Positions 1 to 8,551 of a stretch of 32,097 bases of DNA are shown piece after piece. Both the position numbers and the translations under genes were made by a program. The DNA comes from Bacteroidales bacterium (GTDB lineage: Bacteria > Bacteroidota > Bacteroidia > Bacteroidales > UBA932): the NCBI GenBank assembly GCA_017561665.1, contig JAFZBQ010000020.1:1-32097 (forward strand), read 5' to 3'. The first letter of the stretch is position 1; the number at the start of each line of letters is the position of its first letter. The notes below the pieces were generated by a model. That model did no database searches. It was not told the origin of the DNA and saw nothing but the letters and a program-made list of their open reading frames with translations.

Positions 1-106
1 AAAGAATCTACGCTTGCTCTTTTACTGTTGCTACAATAAAAATACTTGCTTGTACTTTTGTCTTCCAATAATTCAATCAACTGCCCCCTCCTTTCGAAAG
101 GGACTG

Positions 107-114
107 CAAAGATA
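107..114 (-). promoter_or_regulatory. Predicted minus-strand promoter for a gene off the left edge
   Basis: Read on the minus strand, positions 114-107 spell TATCTTTG, a match to the Bacteroidales -7 consensus TAnnTTTG. Downstream on the same strand lie a perfect 12-bp palindrome CCTTTCGAAAGG (90-101) and an AGGAGG (92-87) six bases before a TTG codon (80-78). From that TTG the frame stays open to the left edge, about 26 codons. It may be the start of a gene running leftwards, but there is too little sequence to identify it, and the region is more A/T-rich than the genes around it. Confidence 0.4.
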
Positions 115-180
115 CACATCTTTTGCTTTCTGCAAAATTTTTTTTGACTAATTTCGCAACCGAATATCGGAACGCCCTTT

Positions 181-723
181 ATGCGCAGCTACTGGAACCT
201 TTTCTGGACCTTTGTCAAGGTGAGCACCTTCACTATCGGAGGCGGAATGGCTATGGTTGCGGTGGTGCGCGACATCCTGGTAGAGAAGCGCAAATGGATG
301 ACCGACGACGAGTTTATGGACATCCTGGCCATCTCCCAGACGCTGCCGGGACTGATGGCGGTGAACACCGCAATCTTTGTCGGTTACAGGCTGATGGGCA
401 CCAAAGGCAGCATCGTCGCCACCCTGGGCAGTGTGCTGCCGCCGTTCATCATTATCCTGGCTATCGCAATGATATTCACCGGCTATAAGGACAATCTAAC
501 CATAGAGGCTATTTTCAAGGGAATCCGTCCGGCGGTGGTGGCGCTCATCGCGGTGCCCACCATCAAGATGGCCCTCAAGCAGAAGTGGAACTGGGTTTAC
601 GGCATTCTGGCCATCGTTACTATGGCGCTGATAGCCTTCCTCAAGGTATCTCCTATGTACATTATACTAGTCGTTGGCGTCATCGCCGCCTTCGTGGCAA
701 AATACAGGGAGGGCCGGCAATGA
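181..723 (+). CDS. Chromate-type transporter, first half-size subunit
   Basis: This 180-residue membrane protein belongs to the CHR (ChrA) family in its half-length form, in which two small genes replace one long protein. Known members export chromate by an ion-coupled mechanism, although in gut Bacteroidales the true substrate is unproven. The family signature FTIGGG is near residues 17-22 and the stretch ISQTLPGLMAVNTA follows at about 51-64. Several hydrophobic segments fill the rest. Its TGA stop overlaps the ATG of the next gene in an ATGA, so the pair is almost certainly co-translated. No ribosome-binding sequence is visible. A possible -7 box (TAATTTCG, 149-156) lies upstream. The family is clear; the substrate is inferred. 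Confidence 0.88.
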   Translation: MRSYWNLFWTFVKVSTFTIGGGMAMVAVVRDILVEKRKWMTDDEFMDILAISQTLPGLMAVNTAIFVGYRLMGTKGSIVATLGSVLPPFIIILAIAMIFTGYKDNLTIEAIFKGIRPAVVALIAVPTIKMALKQKWNWVYGILAIVTMALIAFLKVSPMYIILVVGVIAAFVAKYREGRQ

Positions 724-1271
724 TATTCTTCGAACTGTTTTACACATTCTTCTTCATTGGGATGTTCACCATCGGCGGCGGCTATGCCATGCTGACACTC
801 ATTCAGCATCAGGTGGTAACGGTGCACGGTTGGATCAGTGCTGAAGCCTTTACCGACATAATCGCCATCAGCCAGATGACCCCCGGCCCCATCGGCATAA
901 ACAGCGCCACCTATATCGGCTATAGCGTGATACAGGCGATGGGTTATTCGCCCGCCCTGTGCGTGGCCGGCTCTTTTTTGGCCACCAGCGCGGTGGTGCT
1001 GCCGTCATTTTTGATAACCTATTGGATATGCCGCCTGTACGCACGGCTCAAGAGCAATCCTGTATTCGCCGGCGTCCTCCAAAGCTTTAAACCGTTGGTT
1101 ATCGGGCTGCTGGCGGCGGCGACGCTGGTGCTGATAACGCCGCAGACATTCCCCGACTACATCAGCTGGATAATCTTTGCCGCGGCGTTTGCCATAACGA
1201 TGTGGGCCAAGGCCAGCCCGATACTGACCATAGTGCTGGCCGGCATCGCCGGCTATCTGATATACGCCTAG
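720..1271 (+). CDS. Chromate-type transporter, second half-size subunit
   Basis: This 183-residue partner of the preceding gene has the same family pattern: FTIGGGYAM near residues 15-23 and ISQMTPGPIGINSATYIGY near 54-72, the GP-rich segment typical of CHR domains. The frame is open upstream, but the ATG at 720, within the ATGA overlap, is the natural start because it gives the family's usual N-terminus (MIFFELFYTFFFIGMFTIGGG region). The two halves usually insert as a complex. The gene ends 8 bases before the end of the convergent kinase-like gene, so there is no room for a separate terminator. Confidence 0.88.
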   Translation: MIFFELFYTFFFIGMFTIGGGYAMLTLIQHQVVTVHGWISAEAFTDIIAISQMTPGPIGINSATYIGYSVIQAMGYSPALCVAGSFLATSAVVLPSFLITYWICRLYARLKSNPVFAGVLQSFKPLVIGLLAAATLVLITPQTFPDYISWIIFAAAFAITMWAKASPILTIVLAGIAGYLIYA

Positions 1272-1279
1272 AAGACAGG

Positions 1280-2959
1280 CTAAAACCCGAAGCTGCTGCC
1301 GCCCAGGAACTCGCGAAGCAGCGATGTCGGCGGAATCTCCTTGTCGGAAACCGGAGTGAAATAGCGGATGAATTTGAGCAGGCGGTGCGCTTCGCTGTAT
1401 TCGGGGCGGTTCTTGGGCACAGTGCGCAGAATCTGCTCCGCGTGGTTGCGCATCACCGCGAATTCCAGCAGGTAGGCGCTGTTGAACATCACGTCGGCCT
1501 GCTCCTGGAAGGGCAGGATCCACTTCTCCTCTGCATCGCACACGCTTGGCCACTGGCTGATGGTCTCCACGGCGGTGAAGGCTCCCTTGTTGTAGTCGCG
1601 TACGATGCGGCGCAGCAGGCGGTTGTCTGTGGTGGGTATGGAGTTATGGTTGTCCAGCGAAGTGCTGGTCATCGTGTTGATGAATACCCGGTATTTGCTC
1701 TCGTCGTCGATGCTGGGCAGCAGGGCCGGATTCAGGGCGTGAATGCCCTCTATCAGGAGTATGCTGCCGCGGCCCAGCCGGGTCTTGCGGCCGTTGTATT
1801 CACGCATGCCGGTCACAAAGTTGTAGCTGGGCATCTCCACGCTCTCTCCGGCGAGCAATTTTTGAACATCCTTCTCCAGATAGGCGTGGTCCACCGTCTC
1901 AAAGTTGTCGAAATCGTATTTGCCGTCGGGCAGCAGGGGAGTGTCCACCCGGTTTACGAAATAGTCGTCGGTAGAGAACGATATCGGATTCAGGCCGCAG
2001 GCCTTCAGCTGTATGCTGAGCCTCCGGCAGAAAGTGGTCTTGCCGCTGGAACTGGGGCCGGTGATGAGCACCACCTTGAGCGGGTTCTTGCGCTGGCGCG
2101 ACCTGTGGTAGATTTTTTCTGCAATCTGGACGATTTTCTTTTCCTGAAGCGCCTCCGCAATCTGGATCAGTTCACTGGCACGACCGCCCTGGCAGGCGCG
2201 GTTCACATCGCCGACATTGCTCAGCCCCATGATTATGTTCCAACGCAGATTCTCGGCAAAGACCGAGAAGGTGCGCGGCTGGTCTTTGAAAGGCGCCAGG
2301 CGGTGCGGGTCGTGACGGTCGGGCAGGCGGAGCAACAGGCCTTCGTGGTACTTTTCCAGCTTCCAGAGCTTGAGATAGCCGGCAGAAGGAACCAGGCGGC
2401 CGTAGTAGTAATCCACAAAATCGCCCAGGATGTAGTATTCGGTATAAACTTCTTCGCTGGTCTCGAACAGTTTGACCTTGTCGTCGGAACCCTTCTTTGC
2501 AAACAGTTTGATGACCTCTTCAGTGGCGGCATCCCGGCGGTGGAACTGCATGTCCTCCGCCACAATCTCCTGCATGCGGCACCGGATGCGCTCTACATCC
2601 TCGTCGGTGACTTTTTCGCGGCCCTTTTTCCGCAGGTTGCAATAATAACCTCCGGAAATCGGATGCTCCAGGTAGATGCGGCCGCCGGGAATCACGTCGT
2701 GCGTGGCCTTGCAGAGCAAAAAGCACAGTGAACGGAAGTACACGCGCATTCCGCTGGCATTACGCATATCCAGAAATTCTACGGTGTTGCTGTTATACGC
2801 CCTGTAGCGAAGCCCCTGCGACACGTTGTTTACCTTGGCGGAGACGATTTCATAGGGCTGTTTGAACTGTGAGCGGAACTCTTCGAGGATTTCGAACAGA
2901 TAGACACCTTCCGGAAAATCCTTGGTTGTGCCCGTATTTTTGCAATGAATCTGGATCAT
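1280..2959 (-). CDS. TGS-like / uridine kinase-family nucleoside kinase
   Basis: This 559-residue cytoplasmic protein has two parts. The N-terminal part, about 1-250, resembles the TGS and second-additional-domain-like region of threonyl-tRNA synthetase. The C-terminal part is a P-loop kinase of the phosphoribulokinase/uridine kinase family. The Walker A motif GPSSSGKTT is at residues 301-309, followed by the STDDYF stretch expected of uridine kinases and a GIHALNP segment. Bacteroidota carry this fused form widely and it is usually annotated as a nucleoside kinase; its exact substrate is not settled by sequence. A minus-strand TACCTTTG (2981-2974) lies about 14 bases before the ATG and supports this start. 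It is divergent from the lipoprotein gene at 3069. Confidence 0.85.
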   Translation of the reverse strand: MIQIHCKNTGTTKDFPEGVYLFEILEEFRSQFKQPYEIVSAKVNNVSQGLRYRAYNSNTVEFLDMRNASGMRVYFRSLCFLLCKATHDVIPGGRIYLEHPISGGYYCNLRKKGREKVTDEDVERIRCRMQEIVAEDMQFHRRDAATEEVIKLFAKKGSDDKVKLFETSEEVYTEYYILGDFVDYYYGRLVPSAGYLKLWKLEKYHEGLLLRLPDRHDPHRLAPFKDQPRTFSVFAENLRWNIIMGLSNVGDVNRACQGGRASELIQIAEALQEKKIVQIAEKIYHRSRQRKNPLKVVLITGPSSSGKTTFCRRLSIQLKACGLNPISFSTDDYFVNRVDTPLLPDGKYDFDNFETVDHAYLEKDVQKLLAGESVEMPSYNFVTGMREYNGRKTRLGRGSILLIEGIHALNPALLPSIDDESKYRVFINTMTSTSLDNHNSIPTTDNRLLRRIVRDYNKGAFTAVETISQWPSVCDAEEKWILPFQEQADVMFNSAYLLEFAVMRNHAEQILRTVPKNRPEYSEAHRLLKFIRYFTPVSDKEIPPTSLLREFLGGSSFGF

Positions 2960-2973
2960 ACCGATGATTTTCC

Positions 2974-2981
2974 CAAAGGTA
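2974..2981 (-). promoter_or_regulatory. -7 box for the kinase-like gene
   Basis: TACCTTTG on the minus strand matches TAnnTTTG and ends 14 bases before the ATG at 2959, implying a leader of roughly ten bases. It lies in the divergent intergenic region shared with the gene at 3069. Confidence 0.5.
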
Positions 2982-3004
2982 ATGAAACTTTTCGGTATAT
3001 TTCA

Positions 3005-3034
3005 TTTGTATTTGGACACTTTTCACTAACTTCG
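3005..3034 (+). promoter_or_regulatory. Predicted promoter for the BACON/FISUMP lipoprotein
   Basis: TTTG (3005-3008), an 18-base spacer and TAACTTCG (3027-3034) fit the Bacteroidales -33/-7 pattern with one mismatch in the -7 box. The start codon at 3069 lies 34 bases beyond, giving a leader of about 30 bases. Confidence 0.5.
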
Positions 3035-3068
3035 CACGGATAAACCGATAATCAAGTTTCATTACGAT

Positions 3069-4424
3069 ATGAAAAAGTTTTTGACAGTGTTGATGATAGC
3101 TATCTCGCTAGCATTTGTTTCTTGCGCAGATGAACCTGAGGTGAGCATCAACAAGCAGATGGAAGAGATGGATTACAAAGGCGGCGTCCTTGAGTTTGAC
3201 GTTACAGCCAACTGTGACTGGGAGATTATCTGCGACAGCGACGACCAGGATCTTCTCACCGTCTCACAGTGGACCGGAGGCCCCGGCACCCAGACGGTCT
3301 CCGTGGTTGTTGACCCCAACGACTCACACGCTATCCTCAAGCACTATTTCACCGCTGTCGCCCATGGCAAAAAGAGAGATGCCCTCCAATCGATGATATT
3401 GGTGCAGGGAGCCCCGGCATACGTTCAATTCAGCAAAAACTCTTTCAAGACAGATTATATCGGCGGTGAGTATAAATTCACCGTATCCGCAAACTTCCCG
3501 TGGGAAATCACCGTGGACGGAGAGGGTGTTACAGTGGAACCCACCTCCGGAGAGGCGGTGATTGAGGAGGAAGAAGATCCTACGGCGCCAAAAACCGATG
3601 ATGACGAAGAGGATGCACCCAATGTAATTACCGTAACGATAGATGAATACGAGGGCGATTCACCCAGGACATTCCTGTTGCATGTCACCGCAGTCGGGGA
3701 CGATGCTGTCGTGGAAGATGACCTTGTAATCACCCAGGATTCCCCTGCGCTTATGATTGGTAACAAGGAGTATCGCATCAAGAAGATGGGTGACGGCCGC
3801 TGGTGGATGGTTGAGAATCTTTGCTTCTTCAACAAAGGCATCACTATCGGCGACGGACAGTGCGGGGTGTGGTATCCTTGCAGCGACTTGGCCGCTGAGC
3901 CCGATCCGACAACCGACGGCATCCTTGCCAAGGGTCTGCTCTATTCCGATGCAGTTGCTTTCAACACCACCATCACCAAGACTACCGCTAAACGGCAGGA
4001 AGGTGCCCAGGGCATCTGCCCCAGCGGTTGGCATATCCCTACACTGGAAGAGTACATGGCATTGGTGGGTAAGTGTAACAACTCCGCCGTCCCCGTAAAT
4101 GAGGATGCTCCATACTACGACAAATCCCGCAACAGCGGTTCACTTTCCATGCTTAAGGCAGCAGGCTTTGTAAGCAATCATGCAGGCTATGTACAGGGTA
4201 GTGGTGCCGGCTATGCAAACGGCTTCACTACACAGGGTTATCTGGCTCGACTTAACAAAGTTACCACCACTTATTTCTTCTGCTCCAACCATTATACGGA
4301 CCAGATGTGGTATGCCCTTGTCCTGAACGAAGTAAACAACTCTGCAAACGTGGGCTATATGAACAACTACGTTGCGGCAAGGCCCTTCGCCGGCAGCATC
4401 CGTTGTATCAAAGACATCAAATAG
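3069..4424 (+). CDS. Surface lipoprotein with two BACON domains and a FISUMP domain
   Basis: This 451-residue lipoprotein begins with a signal peptide and the lipobox FVSC (Cys19). Residues about 22-115 and 117-224 each read as BACON-like immunoglobulin folds: the ANCDWEI and ANFPWEI strands and the closing LVQGAP and ITQDSP segments are characteristic. The second is interrupted by a very acidic insertion (about 167-183). Residues 229-451 form a domain of the Fibrobacter succinogenes major paralogous (FISUMP) type, with GRWWMVENL, GICPSGWHIPT and a terminal SIRCIKD. BACON domains are thought to act in carbohydrate or mucin attachment; the FISUMP domain has no firm function. The small gene at 4431 follows after 6 bases, so the two are probably one transcript. 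Confidence 0.85.
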   Translation: MKKFLTVLMIAISLAFVSCADEPEVSINKQMEEMDYKGGVLEFDVTANCDWEIICDSDDQDLLTVSQWTGGPGTQTVSVVVDPNDSHAILKHYFTAVAHGKKRDALQSMILVQGAPAYVQFSKNSFKTDYIGGEYKFTVSANFPWEITVDGEGVTVEPTSGEAVIEEEEDPTAPKTDDDEEDAPNVITVTIDEYEGDSPRTFLLHVTAVGDDAVVEDDLVITQDSPALMIGNKEYRIKKMGDGRWWMVENLCFFNKGITIGDGQCGVWYPCSDLAAEPDPTTDGILAKGLLYSDAVAFNTTITKTTAKRQEGAQGICPSGWHIPTLEEYMALVGKCNNSAVPVNEDAPYYDKSRNSGSLSMLKAAGFVSNHAGYVQGSGAGYANGFTTQGYLARLNKVTTTYFFCSNHYTDQMWYALVLNEVNNSANVGYMNNYVAARPFAGSIRCIKDIK

Positions 4425-4430
4425 ACCACT

Positions 4431-4865
4431 ATGAAAGTCGGTGCTAAAATACTTACCATTGTCGTCATCCTGCTTCTGCTGGTGGCAACAGCTTTCGTCT
4501 ACATCAAGTTTTATTTCGTATTCGGCAGCGGCGTCAAGGCTGGGGAGCTCAACCAGATAGTATACAAAGGTTGGGTTTGGAAGACTTATGAAGGCCGTTT
4601 GATCCAGACCGGTTTCAAAGGGGCCCGTGGCGGTGGCAGCATCCAGTCCAACGAGTTCAATTTCTCTGTGGTGAAAAAAGAAGTTGCAGATTCCCTGATG
4701 CGCTGCAGCGGTAAGCAGGTAGAGCTTCACTACAAAGAATACAACGGAGCCCTTCCCTGGCGCGGAATGCAGAAATATGTAGTGGACAGCATCGTTTCGG
4801 TGTCAATCCCGCAGGGGACCAACACCATTCCAATCGTTCCGGAAGACAATTCGTTTGATTTTTAG
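4431..4865 (+). CDS. Small membrane-anchored protein of unknown function
   Basis: This 144-residue protein has one N-terminal membrane helix (about 5-27) followed by an extracytoplasmic domain of about 110 residues rich in beta-strand-like sequence. The segment NQIVYKGWVWKTYEGRLIQ, at about 42-60, is the most distinctive part. Similar Bacteroidota proteins are sometimes labelled 6-phosphogluconate dehydrogenase in databases. Nothing here supports that: it is far too short and has no nucleotide-binding motif. It follows the surface lipoprotein by 6 bases. Its TAG stop shares bases 4862-4865 with the stop of the convergent GH3-type gene, a compact arrangement with no terminator visible. Confidence 0.75.
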   Translation: MKVGAKILTIVVILLLLVATAFVYIKFYFVFGSGVKAGELNQIVYKGWVWKTYEGRLIQTGFKGARGGGSIQSNEFNFSVVKKEVADSLMRCSGKQVELHYKEYNGALPWRGMQKYVVDSIVSVSIPQGTNTIPIVPEDNSFDF

Positions 4866-6382
4866 CTGTTCATCTTGAGCAGCTCGTCCATGTGCTTGCG
4901 CCCGTTGTAAAGGCGCGGGACTTTGTGTTGTCCGCCCAGTTTCCCCTTTGAGTGCATCCAGTCGTAGAAGAGGCCGTGACGGGCTTCTATGAGTTCCAGA
5001 GGCTCCATAATGCCTCCGGAGGCCACGCTGAAGTGCTCGTAGTCGTGGTCATCTTCGCGCAGATGCTGCTCAAGGATCATTGCAAAATCTGCCAGTGAAT
5101 TAGGACGTTTGTTGAATTCCACCAGCCACTGGTGATATCCGCCTCCGGTATGTTCGTCCACAAACGGCGCCACGGTAAATTCCAGCACCGATGCGCCCGT
5201 CTCTGCGCAGGTGTCGGCCAGAGCCTTTTCTGCCTGCTGCATCGACAGATCCTCGCCCCAAATATTGATGAATTGATGGGTGCGTCCCACGATGTCGAAC
5301 TTGTAGGGCGCCTTGCGGGTGAATCTTACCACGTCGCCGATGTCGTAGCGCCATAATCCGCACGAGGTGGAGATAAGCATCGCATATTCCACGCCGGGCT
5401 CGATTTCCCATAGGGGAATGGGCTTTGCGTGGCGCTTGCCGTAGGTGCTCATCGGGATGAACTCGTAGAATATCTCGTAGTCCAGCATCAGCGTCATGGA
5501 GTGGTCGTCGGGATCGGTCTGGACGCCGAAGAACCCTTCGGATGCGTTGTATGTCTCTATGTACTGAACCTTGCCGGAGGGGAACAGAGTGTCGAATATG
5601 GGCTCGTAGGGGAGGAAACTCATACCTCCGTGGGCAAAGAACTCCATGTTTGGCCAGAGTTCCTCTGCTGTCTGGACTCCGTAGCGCTCCATAGTGCGCT
5701 TGATGAGTACCAGATTCCAGTCGGGAGTGCCCGAGAAAGAAACCATATTCTTGTGTGCTATGATGTCGGCGATAGCGTCGTACTTTTCGTATATGTCCTG
5801 GATCTGCGCTGTCCTGACCGGCGGGGTTATGTGCATCAATCCCCTGAGTATCGGATGGATAGCCGCCGTCATTATGGCACTTACGTCGCCGACCTTGGCG
5901 GTCTTGGTGGTGTATTTCGGATTGAAGTTACCCGAAAGGATGAGGGACCACCCCTTGGAGACGTGGGAGTTGCGGTGGGTGTCCAGATAACTGGCAGTGA
6001 CGTCGCGGCCGCCCTTCATATGGCAGTGCCTCAGGCCGCGGTCGGATACCGGTATGAATTTGATGTTGTCGCTGGTGGTGCCGCTGGAGGTGGCGAAATA
6101 CTTGACCCGGCCGGGCCATAGCACATCCCTCTCTCCGTTCATCATACGATGGATGTCGTCTCGCAGGTCGGCGTAGTCGCTTACCGGAACGCGGGAAGCA
6201 AAATCTGCGTATGAATGAATCCGGTCGAAGCCGTGACGACGTCCCCAGTCGGTCTTTGCCCCCTGGCGCACAAGCATCTGCAGAGTGCGCTTCTGTAGCG
6301 TTTCAAACCCGTCGTCGTAGCGCTTTACGGCGCGGACGCGGGGCTTGAAAAACTGCCGTACTATGGGGGTCAGCAAATCCAT
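4862..6382 (-). CDS. GH3 (auxin-responsive) family acyl-adenylating enzyme
   Basis: This 506-residue cytoplasmic protein belongs to the GH3 family of adenylate-forming amide synthetases, named for plant enzymes that conjugate hormones to amino acids; it is not glycoside hydrolase family 3. The three nucleotide-binding motifs are visible: SSGTTS at 99-104, YNASEGF at 278-284 and RYDIGD at 345-350. Length matches the family. Bacterial members are common in Bacteroidota, but their carboxylate and amine substrates are mostly unknown. A minus-strand TATCTTTG (6409-6402) lies between the end of the S9 peptidase gene and this ATG, so it may have its own promoter although it sits only 31 bases downstream of that gene. 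Confidence 0.87.
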   Translation of the reverse strand: MDLLTPIVRQFFKPRVRAVKRYDDGFETLQKRTLQMLVRQGAKTDWGRRHGFDRIHSYADFASRVPVSDYADLRDDIHRMMNGERDVLWPGRVKYFATSSGTTSDNIKFIPVSDRGLRHCHMKGGRDVTASYLDTHRNSHVSKGWSLILSGNFNPKYTTKTAKVGDVSAIMTAAIHPILRGLMHITPPVRTAQIQDIYEKYDAIADIIAHKNMVSFSGTPDWNLVLIKRTMERYGVQTAEELWPNMEFFAHGGMSFLPYEPIFDTLFPSGKVQYIETYNASEGFFGVQTDPDDHSMTLMLDYEIFYEFIPMSTYGKRHAKPIPLWEIEPGVEYAMLISTSCGLWRYDIGDVVRFTRKAPYKFDIVGRTHQFINIWGEDLSMQQAEKALADTCAETGASVLEFTVAPFVDEHTGGGYHQWLVEFNKRPNSLADFAMILEQHLREDDHDYEHFSVASGGIMEPLELIEARHGLFYDWMHSKGKLGGQHKVPRLYNGRKHMDELLKMNS

Positions 6383-6401
6383 ATCCTAGAGAATCGGGCT
6401 G

Positions 6402-6409
6402 CAAAGATA
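6402..6409 (-). promoter_or_regulatory. -7 box for the GH3-type gene
   Basis: TATCTTTG on the minus strand matches TAnnTTTG and ends 19 bases before the ATG at 6382. It falls in the short gap after the S9 peptidase gene, which suggests separate transcription from that gene. Confidence 0.5.
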
Positions 6410-6413
6410 ATAA

Positions 6414-8504
6414 TTATTTGCACCAGCGGTCAAGCCAGTCGAAAACCTCGCGATGCCAGTAGACGCAATTCTGCGGCTTTAGCACCCAGTGGTTTTCTTC
6501 CGGGAAGAGGAGCATCTTGCTCTCCACACCCATCATCTGGGCGGCATTGAAGGCGGCCATGCCCTGGTCGTAAGGCACGCGATAGTCCTTCTCACCGTGA
6601 ATCACCATGATAGGTGTATCCCAGTTCTTGACCATGGTGTGAGGGGAGTGGTCGTAGAGTTTACGGGCAACTGGATTGTCGCTCCACGGCGCACCGGCTT
6701 GAGGCACGTCGGGCAGGGCGATGCCGCCGTTATCCCAGTTGGGGAACCACATTTCCTCTGTCTCCATAAACATATGCTCTTCGTTGAAGATGCCGCAGTG
6801 GGCCACGAAGGCGCTGAAACGGCCCTGATGGATGCCGGCCAGGTTGTATACCGAATAGCCGCCGTAGCTGGCGCCGATGGCAGCCATCTTACCCACGTAA
6901 GGCTCCGCCTTAAGGGCATCGGCGGCGGTGAAATAGTCCTGCATGTTCTGGCCGGTGTAATCGCCGGATATCTGCTCGCACCACTCCTGACCGAAGCCGG
7001 TGGTACCGTGGCGGTTGGGAAGCACCACAACGTAGCCCTGGGATGCCATCAAACGATAGTTCCAACGGGTGGACCACTCCTGGCTGAAGCAGCTCTGAGG
7101 GCCGCCCAGACATACCAGGATGGAGGGATATACCTTATTCGGATCGAACTTTGGCGGATAGAGCACCCAGGTGAGCATCTTGCCGCCGTCGGTGGTGGTC
7201 AGGCGGCGCGACTCCATCTTGATCTCTTCCAACTGCGCGAGAATCTCGTCGTTTTCGTGGGTAAGCTGGGTCCAGCTGCCGTCTGCAGGATTCACAGCCA
7301 CGATTTCTGCGGGGCGCATCATAGAGACGTTGGTGGTCACTATCAGGTCGTTATCGAATATATCTTTGGAGAAAATGGGGCCGCCAAAGTCAAACCACTC
7401 GTTCTCCGGGGTCACGCGGGAGAGATTGCCGGTGGCCAGGTCGGCTTTCCAAATCTGGCCCAGGCCTTCTACTACCGATGAGAACCAGACGCTGCCGCCG
7501 TCGGGGCTCCAGGCGGGACTGTCGGCGTTGTAGATGAAGCCGGCGGTGAGTTCTTTCATCCGCCTGGTGGCCAGGTCCATCACGAACAATCTTACGCGGT
7601 CGGCCTCATAACCTGCGCGCTCCATACTCAGCCAGGCGATCTTGCCGCCGTCGGGCGAGAATACGGGGTTTGTGTCATATCCCGGCATACCCTCTGTCAG
7701 GTTCTCGCTACTCTTGTTCTTGACATCGTACAGATAGATGTCGGTATTTGTTGAGAAGGCGTATTCCTTGCCGGTAAGTTTGCGGCAGGAGTAGGCAATG
7801 AATTGCCCGTCGGGACTCCAGGAAAGTTGCTCCAGGCCGCTCCATGGCTCGGTAGGGAGCTCGAACGGCGCGCCGTCCAGAATATCAGTGCCCTTGCCGA
7901 TCTTCCCATTTTTGAAAGAGGCTACATAAGTGTGGGGAATGTACTCCACAAAGTGGTCCCAGTGGCGGTACATCAGGTTGTCTATGGTGCGCACGTTGGC
8001 CTTGTCCAGGTCGGGATAGCGGTCGGTGGGGGCGGTGTAGTTCTTGAAGTCGGAAGTATAGAGCACCTGTTTGCCGTCGGGTGAAAATTTGAACTCGCCG
8101 ATTCCCCGCTCTACCTTGCTCGCCTTGCGGGCGTGCTTGCCGTCCGGGTCGCATACGTACATCTGTCCCTTGGTCAGGTAGGCGATTTTCTGCCCATCAT
8201 CAATCCATCTGGCGTTGAAGATGCTTGTTGGGGATTTGGTTATCTGAACCGGGTCGCTGCCGTCGGCGTTCATCACGAACAGCTGCCGGCAGTCGCGGTT
8301 CTCCTCGATGCTGGTATATGTCACGCCGTAGAGTATCTTGCTGCCGTCGGGCGACGGCTGAGGGTCGCTCACCTTGCCCATAAGGCGCATTACCTCCGGA
8401 GTATAATGGTCGGTTTTTACGCGCGGTTTCTTGATATAGCCGCTCTCTGCAGTGCACGAAACGGTCATAATTGCACAGAGTAAGAGGAAATATAGTTTTT
8501 TCAT
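6414..8504 (-). CDS. S9 family (prolyl oligopeptidase-type) peptidase lipoprotein
   Basis: This 696-residue exported serine peptidase has an N-terminal WD40/TolB-like beta-propeller (about 35-430), with several SPDG-type repeats, and a C-terminal alpha/beta-hydrolase domain. The catalytic triad can be placed: Ser546 in GASYGG, Asp640 in HGEKDYRVP and His672 in ENHWVLKP. The frame is open 12 codons further upstream, but the start at 8504 gives a clean signal peptide with lipobox TVSC (Cys17), so it is preferred. The family removes dipeptides or acylated residues from peptides; specificity cannot be read here. A -7 box sits five bases before the ATG. It is divergent from the C10 peptidase gene, so two secreted peptidases share one control region. 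Confidence 0.9.
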   Translation of the reverse strand: MKKLYFLLLCAIMTVSCTAESGYIKKPRVKTDHYTPEVMRLMGKVSDPQPSPDGSKILYGVTYTSIEENRDCRQLFVMNADGSDPVQITKSPTSIFNARWIDDGQKIAYLTKGQMYVCDPDGKHARKASKVERGIGEFKFSPDGKQVLYTSDFKNYTAPTDRYPDLDKANVRTIDNLMYRHWDHFVEYIPHTYVASFKNGKIGKGTDILDGAPFELPTEPWSGLEQLSWSPDGQFIAYSCRKLTGKEYAFSTNTDIYLYDVKNKSSENLTEGMPGYDTNPVFSPDGGKIAWLSMERAGYEADRVRLFVMDLATRRMKELTAGFIYNADSPAWSPDGGSVWFSSVVEGLGQIWKADLATGNLSRVTPENEWFDFGGPIFSKDIFDNDLIVTTNVSMMRPAEIVAVNPADGSWTQLTHENDEILAQLEEIKMESRRLTTTDGGKMLTWVLYPPKFDPNKVYPSILVCLGGPQSCFSQEWSTRWNYRLMASQGYVVVLPNRHGTTGFGQEWCEQISGDYTGQNMQDYFTAADALKAEPYVGKMAAIGASYGGYSVYNLAGIHQGRFSAFVAHCGIFNEEHMFMETEEMWFPNWDNGGIALPDVPQAGAPWSDNPVARKLYDHSPHTMVKNWDTPIMVIHGEKDYRVPYDQGMAAFNAAQMMGVESKMLLFPEENHWVLKPQNCVYWHREVFDWLDRWCK

Positions 8505-8509
8505 AATTA

Positions 8510-8517
8510 CAAATATA
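8510..8517 (-). promoter_or_regulatory. -7 box of the S9 peptidase gene, near-leaderless
   Basis: TATATTTG on the minus strand fits TAnnTTTG and ends only 5 bases before the ATG at 8504, implying a leader of a base or two. On the plus strand TAACTTTA (8520-8527) could be a weaker -7 box for the C10 peptidase gene at 8552. Confidence 0.5.
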
Positions 8518-8551
8518 CTTAACTTTACGAGAGAAACCACTCATATAGCGT

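Noticed and set aside
1202-2731. Plus-strand frame of 509 codons opposite the kinase-like gene
   Set aside because: It overlaps the chromate transporter end and lies antisense to a protein with a clear Walker A motif; composition is that of a shadow frame.
4431-4865. 6-phosphogluconate dehydrogenase
   Set aside because: Some database entries for similar proteins use this name, but the protein is 144 residues with a membrane anchor and lacks a nucleotide-binding fold.
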